A DNA stretch of 7,369 bases from JBHHZM01 sp046758065 (GTDB lineage: Bacteria; Pseudomonadota; Alphaproteobacteria; JAAXGF01): assembly GCA_046758065.1 (NCBI GenBank), contig JBHHZM010000144.1, forward strand, positions 1 through 7,369, in the 5' to 3' direction. Shown here in pieces: positions 1 through 5,062 of the stretch. The translations under genes were made by a program, and so were the position numbers. Each line of letters opens with the position of its first letter. Within the stretch, counting starts at the first letter, position 1. The notes beneath the pieces were generated by a model that ran no database searches, was not told the DNA's origin, and saw nothing but the letters and a program-made list of their open reading frames with translations.

Positions 1-501
1 CGCCAGGCGCGCAAGGCGCTCGACGATCTCGGCAAGTCGGGAGAGATTTCGCTGATCTACGCCGGCGGGGTACGCAACGGCGGCGATCTCGCCAAGGCAC
101 TGGCGCTGGGCGCCGACGCGGTCGCCATCGGCACTGCGGCGATGGTCGCGCTCAACTGCAACAAGGCCATACCCGAAGCCGACTTCGAGAACGAGATCGG
201 CGTCCCGGCGGGTTACTGCTACCACTGCCACACCGGACGCTGTCCGGTCGGCGTCGCGACCCAGGACCCCAAACTGCGCGCCCGGCTTGACCCCGACGAG
301 GCGGCCGAAAGGGTGTATAATTTCCTGCACACGCTGACGATCGAATGCCAGATGATGGCGCGCGCCTGCGGCAAGACCAACGTGCACTCGCTCGAACCCG
401 AAGACCTCGCGGCGCTGACCATGGAGGCCTCGGCGATGGCGATGGTGCCGCTCGCCGGCACCCAGCACACGGTCGGGCGGCCCGACATGACGCGCTACTA
501 G
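1..501 (+). CDS. FMN-binding glutamate synthase-like protein (GlxD/MgsC type), C-terminal part
   Basis: The gene is open from the left edge and ends in TAG at 499-501; its start lies outside the window. The 166 visible residues match the end of the FMN-binding synthase domain of glutamate synthases. A YAGGVRNGGDLAKALALGAD stretch (58-117) is the typical phosphate-binding end of the TIM barrel, followed by AIGTAAMVAL. A cysteine cluster CYHCHTGRCPVG (217-252) with spacing C-x2-C-x4-C is the likely [3Fe-4S] ligand site, followed by VATQDP. The tail has ACGKTNVHSLEPEDLAALT, typical of stand-alone GltB-like proteins. GltB-type domains make glutamate from 2-oxoglutarate and ammonia. GlxD/MgsC relatives act in glutamine-linked metabolism or in N-methylglutamate synthesis from methylamine. 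GlxD cannot be told from MgsC here because the partner subunits and glutamine or GMA synthetase genes would lie to the left. The family call is firm, the substrate is not. Confidence 0.9.
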   Translation, partial: RQARKALDDLGKSGEISLIYAGGVRNGGDLAKALALGADAVAIGTAAMVALNCNKAIPEADFENEIGVPAGYCYHCHTGRCPVGVATQDPKLRARLDPDEAAERVYNFLHTLTIECQMMARACGKTNVHSLEPEDLAALTMEASAMAMVPLAGTQHTVGRPDMTRY

Positions 502-511
502 GAGACCGGCG

Positions 512-907
512 ATGAGCGAGACGGAAAACAAGGACGTCGATTACTTCCTCAAGTCCGAGGGCCTCGACAGCGAGCGCGAAAAGGAGATCGGCCAGCACAT
601 CGGCTACCGCTACGACATCAACCTGGTGCCCGACTATGCGCGGCTCACGCCCTTTCTGAAGCGTTACATGGAGGTCATGGGCTGGGACGACCTCAACTGG
701 CTCGAGGACGTCCACATGGGTTACGAGGAAGGTCGGCCGGCGGTGTTCGACCGCAACATCAACGGCTGGGTCAGCGTGCCCGAAGACATGGAACTGCCCG
801 ACAACCAGCAGGATCGCGACATGATTGCGCGCGAACTCCTGATCAAGTTCCAGATGTCGCCGAATCATCCGCTGATGGTGCTCAATAAAGCGTACAGAAA
901 GTTCTAG
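512..907 (+). CDS. 131-residue soluble protein of unknown function, in operon with the glutamate synthase-like gene
   Basis: ATG at 512 follows the upstream TAG by 10 bases. A GGAG ribosome-binding site (501-504) begins on the last base of that stop codon, so the two genes are almost surely co-transcribed and perhaps translationally coupled. The product is strongly acidic at the N-terminus (MSETENKDVDYF) and has no signal peptide or membrane segment, so it is probably cytoplasmic. It is rich in Tyr, Trp, Met and Asp in the middle (residues about 30-75, including GYRYDINLVPDYARL and VMGWDDLNWLEDVHMGYEEG). It ends with a basic, Asn/Pro-containing segment (SPNHPLMVLNKAYRKF). There are no cysteines, so it does not bind an Fe-S cluster through Cys. 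I recognise no family. From position alone it could be a small accessory subunit of the glutamate synthase-like enzyme or of its amine substrate pathway. That is inference. It looks like a real gene by RBS, spacing and codon use. Confidence 0.85.
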   Translation: MSETENKDVDYFLKSEGLDSEREKEIGQHIGYRYDINLVPDYARLTPFLKRYMEVMGWDDLNWLEDVHMGYEEGRPAVFDRNINGWVSVPEDMELPDNQQDRDMIARELLIKFQMSPNHPLMVLNKAYRKF

Positions 908-910
908 AAC
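901..910. repeat. 10-bp perfect palindrome over the stop codon of the 131-residue gene
   Basis: GTTCTAGAAC reads the same on both strands and contains the TAG stop (905-907). It has no loop and no T-run after it, so it is not a convincing terminator. It may be chance. Confidence 0.4.
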
Positions 911-1192
911 GCGGCTGGAAAAGCGCCCTATCATGACGCCAGATGCTTCGAGACGGTCCTACGGATTTCCTCGGCATGAGGTTCGCGTGCCGAAGGGTGC
1001 GCGTCTTCAGTATGAGGGTGTCCAATTGAAGTCTCTCGAACACCATTCCGAGGAGTTGCCCCGAGGGCTGCTTTTCGAAGAACGGCCGAAGGCTCCAGGA
1101 CGTTTTTCGGCAGACGGCTAGGACGCGAGAATTTCTGGGGGGACGGGCGCAGCGGCGTCCGGGCCCGGAGGGCCAGGCGGACGGGTCGGCGG
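908..1192. other. Convergent intergenic region with repeat, no supported gene
   Basis: This 285-base gap lies between the 3' ends of two convergent genes. Its GC is lower than that of the flanking genes (hand count 36/60 for 961-1020 and 32/60 for 1021-1080). It holds the palindromic repeat at 943-1022. A weaker inverted repeat follows, GCCGAA (1085-1090) with TTCGGC (1106-1111), with a T5 run inside the loop side. A very G-rich stretch (1137-1190) could form a GGACG/CGTCC hairpin. An open frame at 933-1121 has no ribosome-binding site and no recognisable protein, so I treat it as non-coding. No classic hairpin-plus-T-tract terminator is visible for either gene. Confidence 0.6.
943..1022. repeat. 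Palindromic intergenic repeat resembling a dispersed alphaproteobacterial repeat
   Basis: The first unit runs ATGCTTCGAGACG (943-955) to TCCTCGGCATGAG (968-980), an imperfect inverted repeat. ATGC pairs with GCAT, a purine-rich arm follows, and the centre TCC-TAC-GGA forms a tight tip. A second, diverged half unit TCTTCAGTATGAGG (about 1004-1017) follows and resembles TCCTCGGCATGAGG at 968-981. The layout 'TTCGAGACG ... TCCTCAGCATGAGG' is, from memory, a common dispersed intergenic palindrome in alphaproteobacteria. Only this one locus can be seen here, so its copy number in the genome is unknown. It may act as a transcript 3'-end structure for the converging genes. Confidence 0.5.
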
Positions 1193-1783
1193 CTAAACCG
1201 GGGGGTTGCCCGCCGCCCGCCGCCAGTCGGGGGTGAATGCGAGAACTCGCATCGCCCCCGGCATGGCGGGGTTGAACATGTGATTGTGCCAATAGGTCGC
1301 CTCGAACGATGGATCGCCGGACGCGAGTTCTGCGACCGTACAGGGCACGCGGTAGCGCTGGCCGTACTGTTCGAATTCGAGGCGGCAGCGCCCCTCGGAG
1401 ACGAGCGTATCGGCGACCGCAGACTCGCGGGAGAACAGCGCGGTCATGACGTCCGAGAAGCTCCGTGGCTGCTGGAAGTAGGCCGATGACAGCATCCGCA
1501 GCGCATCGCGGTAGCGCCGTTCCGGGTCGTGCGTCTTGCGTACGACATGACGGAACAGGCCGACCGACTCGGCGGGGTCGCGTTCGACGAGCAGCACGGT
1601 CATCGCGGGCGCGATCTCGCCCCCGTGTTCGCGCATCACGCGCGGCCGCATTCCCGGCGAAGGCCGCCCGCCGAACCGGCGCATGGCGTGTTGGCGCAGG
1701 CGGCACTGCCATCCCAGGAAATGATCGCGCAATCGCGTGTCGGACCCGCCCTCCTTCGCAGTCTCACGATCCATGGCAACCAT
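1193..1783 (-). CDS. Conserved protein of unknown function, 196 residues
   Basis: The minus-strand frame runs from ATG at 1783 to TAG at 1193-1195. A second in-frame ATG at 1774 (Met4) is an equally possible start, and neither has a strong Shine-Dalgarno site. The product is soluble and basic, with a striking N-terminal block LRDHFLGWQCRLRQHAMR (residues 18-35) followed by GGRPSPGMRPRVM (38-50). Next come a hydrophobic strand MTVLLVER (61-68), an Arg/His-rich middle and an acidic/aromatic C-terminal half with ATYWHNHMFNPAMPGAMRVL (162-181). This block pattern looks to me like an uncharacterised family found in alphaproteobacteria, but I cannot name a domain and give no function. HNHMF contains two His, yet the context does not match an HNH nuclease. 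The gene is transcribed away from the hybrid kinase with 76 bases between the starts. Confidence 0.8.
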   Translation of the reverse strand: MVAMDRETAKEGGSDTRLRDHFLGWQCRLRQHAMRRFGGRPSPGMRPRVMREHGGEIAPAMTVLLVERDPAESVGLFRHVVRKTHDPERRYRDALRMLSSAYFQQPRSFSDVMTALFSRESAVADTLVSEGRCRLEFEQYGQRYRVPCTVAELASGDPSFEATYWHNHMFNPAMPGAMRVLAFTPDWRRAAGNPPV

Positions 1784-1859
1784 CGCGCCAGCCTAGCCCA
1801 AACCGCGGCGCGTCGCCAAACGGGCTCGCGCGTCGCGGCGCGCAGCACGCGAGGGCCTG
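1784..1859. promoter_or_regulatory. Divergent intergenic region with 9-bp direct repeats
   Basis: These 76 bases separate the starts of two divergent genes and should hold both promoters or their 5' ends. GCGCGTCGC occurs at 1808-1816 and again at 1828-1836, so the copies start exactly 20 bases apart, about two helical turns. This could be a binding site, but the region is so GC-rich that chance is likely. No clear -35/-10 or sigma-54 element was found. GAGGG at 1851-1855 is the probable ribosome-binding site of the kinase gene. Confidence 0.35.
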
Positions 1860-4160
1860 ATGCCAATCGACGTGCCCGTCGATCGGAACCCGGCCGAAAG
1901 CGTGGCAGCCCGGACACCCGACGCCGGGCGCGTCGCAGAGCCCGCCTCGACCTTTACCGAGATCCTGCCAACGCCCCCACCGGCGCGGCGGTTTCCGCTT
2001 CAGGTACTGATGATCGCCATTCCGCTGACCATCATGATGCTGGGTCTGTTCGCCGGCGCCACATCCTACATCTGGAGCGCGTATCGGACCTTTCAGCGTC
2101 TTCAGTCGATCGATCTGCCGCTCGGCCGTCTGAGCGACGCGCTGGTTTACGAGTCGAAGACGATGCAACTTGTCGTCGAGGCGGCGGTCGGCAGCGGCGA
2201 TCCCGCCTGGGAGGACCGTTACAACCGCAGCGCCGGCCGTTTCGACACCGCCCTCAAGAACGCGCGGTCGCTTGCGCCCGAAGCGTTCACCGGCACCGAT
2301 GTGCAGAGACTCGCCGTGGCCGAGCGCCAATTGCGCACTCTCGACAAGCAGATATTCGCCCTGCTGCGCGCCGGCCGGCGCGACGAGGCGCAGACCGAAT
2401 GGCGCAGCGCTTTCTTCAAGGCCCGCTACATCGCCCGAATGGCCGTGATCGACTCGCTTCTAAACGCGCTCGATCGCTACGCCCGGACGGCGCTCGACAA
2501 GCGATACAGCCAAGCCTATCGCGATACCGCGATCGCCGCAGCCAGCTTCACGGTGCTGTTCGTCGCCTGGATCGTCATTCTGCGCATGCTGGGTCAGTCG
2601 ATGGCCGAGGCGGCGGAAACGGCGGAGGCGCTGCGCCGCGAGCGCGACTTCGCCGAGAGCATGGTCGAAAACGCCCGGGTCATCGTGCTCCTGCTCGACG
2701 ACGACGGGCGCATCGTCCGCTTCAATCCCTATTTCGCGGAGCTTTCGGGCTATCGCCTGTCGCGGGTGCGCGGCCGGCGCTGGAGCGACGTCTTCCTGCC
2801 GCATGAGGCGCGCCGGCGCTCGGGCCTGAGGCGCAACGCCGAAGACGCCGAAGAACGACACGGCGAGATTTCGCCGATCATCACGCGCGACGGCCGGACG
2901 CGCGAGATCGCCTGGTACGACAAGATTCTGCGCGACGAGAACGGCGTCGCGTGCGGCTTGCTCGCCATCGGACAGGACATTACCGAGCGCAACCAGGCGG
3001 AGAGCCAGCGCCTGGCGCGCGAAGCGGCCGAAGAGGCCAACCTCGCCAAGTCGAAATTCCTCGCCGCCGCAAGTCACGACCTGCGCCAGCCGTTACAGGC
3101 GATGCGCATGTTCGTCGCGGCGCTCGCCGTCCGCACCCGCGAGGCCGAGAACCGCGAGATCATCGGTCACATCGAGGACGCGATGGAATCGACCGACGGC
3201 CTGCTCAACGCGCTGCTCGACATCTCCAAGCTCGACGCCGGCGTGCTCAAGCCCGAGATCGTCGACTTCGCGATCGGCGAGCTTCTGACGCGGCTCGCCG
3301 CCGGCTTTCGTCCCCAGGCCGAAGCGAAAGGCGTGGACCTGCGGCTGGCGCGGTGCGGCGTCGCGGTGCGCAGCGATCCGGCGCTGCTCGAGGACATGCT
3401 GCGCAATCTGCTCGCCAACGCCGTGCGCTATACCGAGCGCGGGCGCATCCTGCTCGGATGCCGTCGGCGAGGCGACCGTTTGCGCATCGAAGTCTGGGAC
3501 ACGGGTGACGGGATCCCCCCGGACCAGCGCGAAGCGATCTTCGAGGAGTTTCACCAGCTCGGCAATCCCGAGCGCGACCGCACCCGCGGCCTCGGCCTCG
3601 GTCTCGCCATCGTCGATCGCATGAGCCGTCTGCTCGCTCACCGGGTAACGCTCGATTCGACGCCCGGCAGGGGTTCGGTCTTCGCCATCGAGGTGCCGCG
3701 CGCGGTGGTGGCGGCGCAGCCGGGGATTCGGGTGTCGGCGGCGCCGGCCGTCGACCTGGCCGATCGTTTCGTCGTCATCGTCGACGACGAACCGGAGCAG
3801 CTCGCCGGGCTCAGGCTGGTGCTCGAAGGATGGGGTTGCCGCGTGGTGGCGGCGACCACGGCGGAACAGGCGTCGTCCAGGCTGAGCGCGACCGCCGCTC
3901 CCGATCTCATCGTCGCCGACTTCCGGCTGCGCGGCAATGTCACGGGAGCGGTCGCCATCGAACGCATTCGCGCGCGGGTCGGCCGCCGCGTCCCCGGACT
4001 GATCCTCACCGGCGACACCGAACCCGCCCGCCTGCGCGAAGCGCGGGTGAGCGGCTACGAGCTTCTGCACAAGCCGGTCGATCCCGACGCGCTGCGCGCC
4101 GCAATTGCGTCCATTCTCTTGTGCGACGCCGAGACCGCGCGGTCGGTCGCTCAGGCCTGA
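1860..4160 (+). CDS. Hybrid sensor histidine kinase with PAS and C-terminal receiver
   Basis: This is a membrane sensor kinase of 766 residues. A 44-residue Pro-rich cytoplasmic tail is followed by TM1 (about 47-69), an all-helical extracytoplasmic sensor (about 70-220) and TM2 (224-244). The sensor contains VVEAAVGSGDPAWEDRYNRS, as in four-helix-bundle sensors with an 'AAATGD-RWE-RY' motif. A PAS/PAC domain (262-380) ends in DITERNQAE. The HisKA H-box is ASHDLRQPLQAM with the phosphorylated His at 406. The ATPase has the N-box NLLANAV (516-522), G1 DTGDGI (547-552) and G2 GLGLGL (577-582). The receiver has the acidic pair Asp642/643, acceptor Asp687 in VADFRLRG, Thr717 and Lys738. All catalytic residues are present, so it should be active. 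It has no HPt domain, so the fused receiver may be a phosphate sink or modulator. ATG at 1860 follows GAGGG by 4 bases. The adjacent convergent NarL-type regulator is the likely partner. The signal is unknown. Confidence 0.93.
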   Translation: MPIDVPVDRNPAESVAARTPDAGRVAEPASTFTEILPTPPPARRFPLQVLMIAIPLTIMMLGLFAGATSYIWSAYRTFQRLQSIDLPLGRLSDALVYESKTMQLVVEAAVGSGDPAWEDRYNRSAGRFDTALKNARSLAPEAFTGTDVQRLAVAERQLRTLDKQIFALLRAGRRDEAQTEWRSAFFKARYIARMAVIDSLLNALDRYARTALDKRYSQAYRDTAIAAASFTVLFVAWIVILRMLGQSMAEAAETAEALRRERDFAESMVENARVIVLLLDDDGRIVRFNPYFAELSGYRLSRVRGRRWSDVFLPHEARRRSGLRRNAEDAEERHGEISPIITRDGRTREIAWYDKILRDENGVACGLLAIGQDITERNQAESQRLAREAAEEANLAKSKFLAAASHDLRQPLQAMRMFVAALAVRTREAENREIIGHIEDAMESTDGLLNALLDISKLDAGVLKPEIVDFAIGELLTRLAAGFRPQAEAKGVDLRLARCGVAVRSDPALLEDMLRNLLANAVRYTERGRILLGCRRRGDRLRIEVWDTGDGIPPDQREAIFEEFHQLGNPERDRTRGLGLGLAIVDRMSRLLAHRVTLDSTPGRGSVFAIEVPRAVVAAQPGIRVSAAPAVDLADRFVVIVDDEPEQLAGLRLVLEGWGCRVVAATTAEQASSRLSATAAPDLIVADFRLRGNVTGAVAIERIRARVGRRVPGLILTGDTEPARLREARVSGYELLHKPVDPDALRAAIASILLCDAETARSVAQA
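4151..4160. other. Shared palindrome holding both stop codons of two convergent overlapping genes
   Basis: TCAGGCCTGA is a perfect 10-bp palindrome. Read on the plus strand it ends the kinase with TGA (4158-4160); read on the minus strand it ends the response regulator with TGA (4151-4153). Both proteins therefore end in Gln-Ala. The genes overlap by exactly these 10 bases, leaving no room for separate terminators. Confidence 0.95.
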
Positions 4161-4807
4161 TCGCCGTCGGCCTCGACCCATCCCTCGCGCACTGCGAGCA
4201 TCGCGGCCTGTGTGCGGTTGGCGACCTCGAGCTTGCGCATGAGCGCCTTGAGGTGAGCCTTGACCGTCCCCTCGTCGATGGCGAGTTCCTGGGCGATCTG
4301 CTTGTTCGACCGCCCGGCGACGAGGTGGGAGAGCACGTCGCGCTCGCGTGGCGTGAGCTTGCCGATCGCATCGTCGTTGCCCGGCAACGCCGAAACGGCC
4401 GGCGCCTCGCGGCCGGCGAGCATGACCGGCGGCACGTAGAGTTCACCCGCCAGCACCAGCGGCAAGGCGTGGCACAGCACTTCCGGCCGCGACGACTTGA
4501 GAATGTAGCCGCGCGCCCCGGTGTCGATCGCACGGCTCACGTCGCTCGGCCGCTCGGAAGCCGACAGCACCACCACCGGGACTTCCGGCAGACGCCGGCA
4601 CAACGCGGCGAGCCCCTCGAAGGGCGGCATGCCGGGCATGCCGAGGTCGAGAAGCACGAGATCGAAGGGGCCCGAATCCTCCGCCCTGGCGACGGCGTCG
4701 GGGAAATTGCCCGCTTCCACCGTTTCGACGGCGTCGTCGAGTTCGCCGAGAATCAGCCGAAGTCCCTGCCGGAACAAGGCATGGTCGTCCGCCACAAGTA
4801 CTCTCAT
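4151..4807 (-). CDS. NarL/FixJ-family response regulator (receiver plus LuxR-type HTH)
   Basis: This is a DNA-binding response regulator of 218 residues, the usual length of the family. The N-terminal receiver (about 1-115) has the acidic pair Asp7/Asp8, acceptor Asp54 in LVLLDLGMPGM, Ser82 in the Thr/Ser position and Lys104 in GYILKSS. A linker leads to the LuxR/GerE helix-turn-helix (about 150-207), with LTPRERDVLSHLVAGRSNKQ and the recognition helix region EGTVKAHLKALMRKL. ATG at 4807 (minus strand) has only a weak GGGGAC ribosome-binding site, placed against a stable hairpin. The gene converges on and overlaps the hybrid kinase, the expected phosphate donor, and is divergent from amt across 255 bases. 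It could thus act on the amt promoter region, on its own promoter or on the kinase. Target genes are inference only. Confidence 0.93.
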   Translation of the reverse strand: MRVLVADDHALFRQGLRLILGELDDAVETVEAGNFPDAVARAEDSGPFDLVLLDLGMPGMPPFEGLAALCRRLPEVPVVVLSASERPSDVSRAIDTGARGYILKSSRPEVLCHALPLVLAGELYVPPVMLAGREAPAVSALPGNDDAIGKLTPRERDVLSHLVAGRSNKQIAQELAIDEGTVKAHLKALMRKLEVANRTQAAMLAVREGWVEADGDQA

Positions 4808-4813
4808 CCGTCC

Positions 4814-4833
4814 CCGCCGCCTTGCTGCGGCGG
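4814..4833 (-). promoter_or_regulatory. Hairpin just upstream of the response regulator start
   Basis: CCGCCGC (4814-4820) and GCGGCGG (4827-4833) form a perfect 7-bp stem with a 6-base loop. In the minus-strand mRNA the 3' arm is followed at once by GGGGAC-type bases and then, 6 bases after the stem, the AUG. The stem abuts the weak ribosome-binding site and could limit translation. There is no T-run, so it is not a terminator. Confidence 0.45.
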
Positions 4834-4873
4834 CCCTCCCTGTGTCCCTTCCCGGTGGGACTCTCCCTTACGG

Positions 4874-4887
4874 GGTATCTCTTTTGC
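4874..4887 (+). promoter_or_regulatory. Possible sigma-54 (-24/-12) promoter for amt
   Basis: GG (4874-4875), ten bases, then GC (4886-4887) gives the invariant GG-N10-GC spacing of sigma-54 promoters, with TTTTGCG matching the -12 TTGCW well. The -24 side (GGTATC instead of GGCACG) is a moderate match. Nitrogen-controlled amt genes of proteobacteria are often sigma-54/NtrC dependent. The start site would lie near 4899, leaving a leader of about 160 bases. Short motifs like this also occur by chance. Confidence 0.35.
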
Positions 4888-4890
4888 GCC

Positions 4891-4914
4891 ATTGTAACGC
4901 CGAACGGTTCCAAT
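4891..4914. promoter_or_regulatory. Interrupted dyad, possible operator
   Basis: ATTGTAAC (4891-4898), an 8-base spacer, then GTTCCAAT (4907-4914) matches as an inverted repeat at 7 of 8 positions (ATTG.AAC / GTT.CAAT). It is AT-richer than its surroundings and sits between two divergent genes, one a DNA-binding regulator. It overlaps the start point expected from the sigma-54-like element, so a bound protein there would probably repress. No binding protein is shown. Confidence 0.35.
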
Positions 4915-4939
4915 CGACAATCCACCGATTCAAGGGACC

Positions 4940-5009
4940 GGCATTCCCGCAAGGGAAGCGTGCCCCAATGAGGAGAAGCGGACCGTGAAGAGGCGGCCGC
5001 TTCCGGCCG
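4940..5009 (+). other. Leader hairpins and mini-ORF upstream of amt
   Basis: Two hairpins lie in the presumed amt leader. The first has TTCCC-GCAA-GGGAA (4944-4957), a 5-bp stem with a GNRA-type tetraloop, extended by GGCA (4940-4943) pairing with TGCC (4961-4964) across a 3-base bulge. The second has CGGCCG-CTTC-CGGCCG (4994-5009), a 6-bp stem. Between them a six-codon frame runs from ATG at 4968 to TGA at 4986-4988 and includes the rare Arg codons AGG and AGA. Structured leaders can control translation or termination, but no known riboswitch class is recognised. Confidence 0.4.
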
Positions 5010-5050
5010 GCTGCCGATTGATGTGATCAAAACGCAGCGGCAAGCACGAC

Positions 5051-5057
5051 AAGGAGG
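5051..5057 (+). promoter_or_regulatory. Strong ribosome-binding site fixing a GTG start for amt
   Basis: AAGGAGG lies 5 bases before the GTG at 5063. This near-perfect Shine-Dalgarno sequence is the best in the window and decides the start codon. Confidence 0.9.
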
Positions 5058-5062
5058 GAAGA

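Noticed and set aside
933..1121. A 62-codon frame in the convergent gap
   Set aside because: It has no ribosome-binding site and its first third is the palindromic repeat, so the frame is best explained as non-coding.
1131..1192. G-rich stretch as an intrinsic terminator or G-quadruplex
   Set aside because: The best stem is only 5 bp, there is no T-run, and the G-runs are unevenly spaced.
882..1712. A 276-codon minus-strand frame across the convergent gap
   Set aside because: It lies out of frame with the better 196-residue gene and runs through the repeat; the product is Arg/Pro-rich with no domain.
1529..2806. A 425-codon plus-strand frame over the minus-strand 196-residue gene and the kinase start
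   Set aside because: It overlaps two better-supported genes, is Arg/Ala-rich and low in recognisable pattern.
3093..4181. A 362-codon minus-strand frame opposite the kinase
   Set aside because: The kinase frame has every catalytic box of its family; the opposite frame has none and also collides with the response regulator's 3' end.
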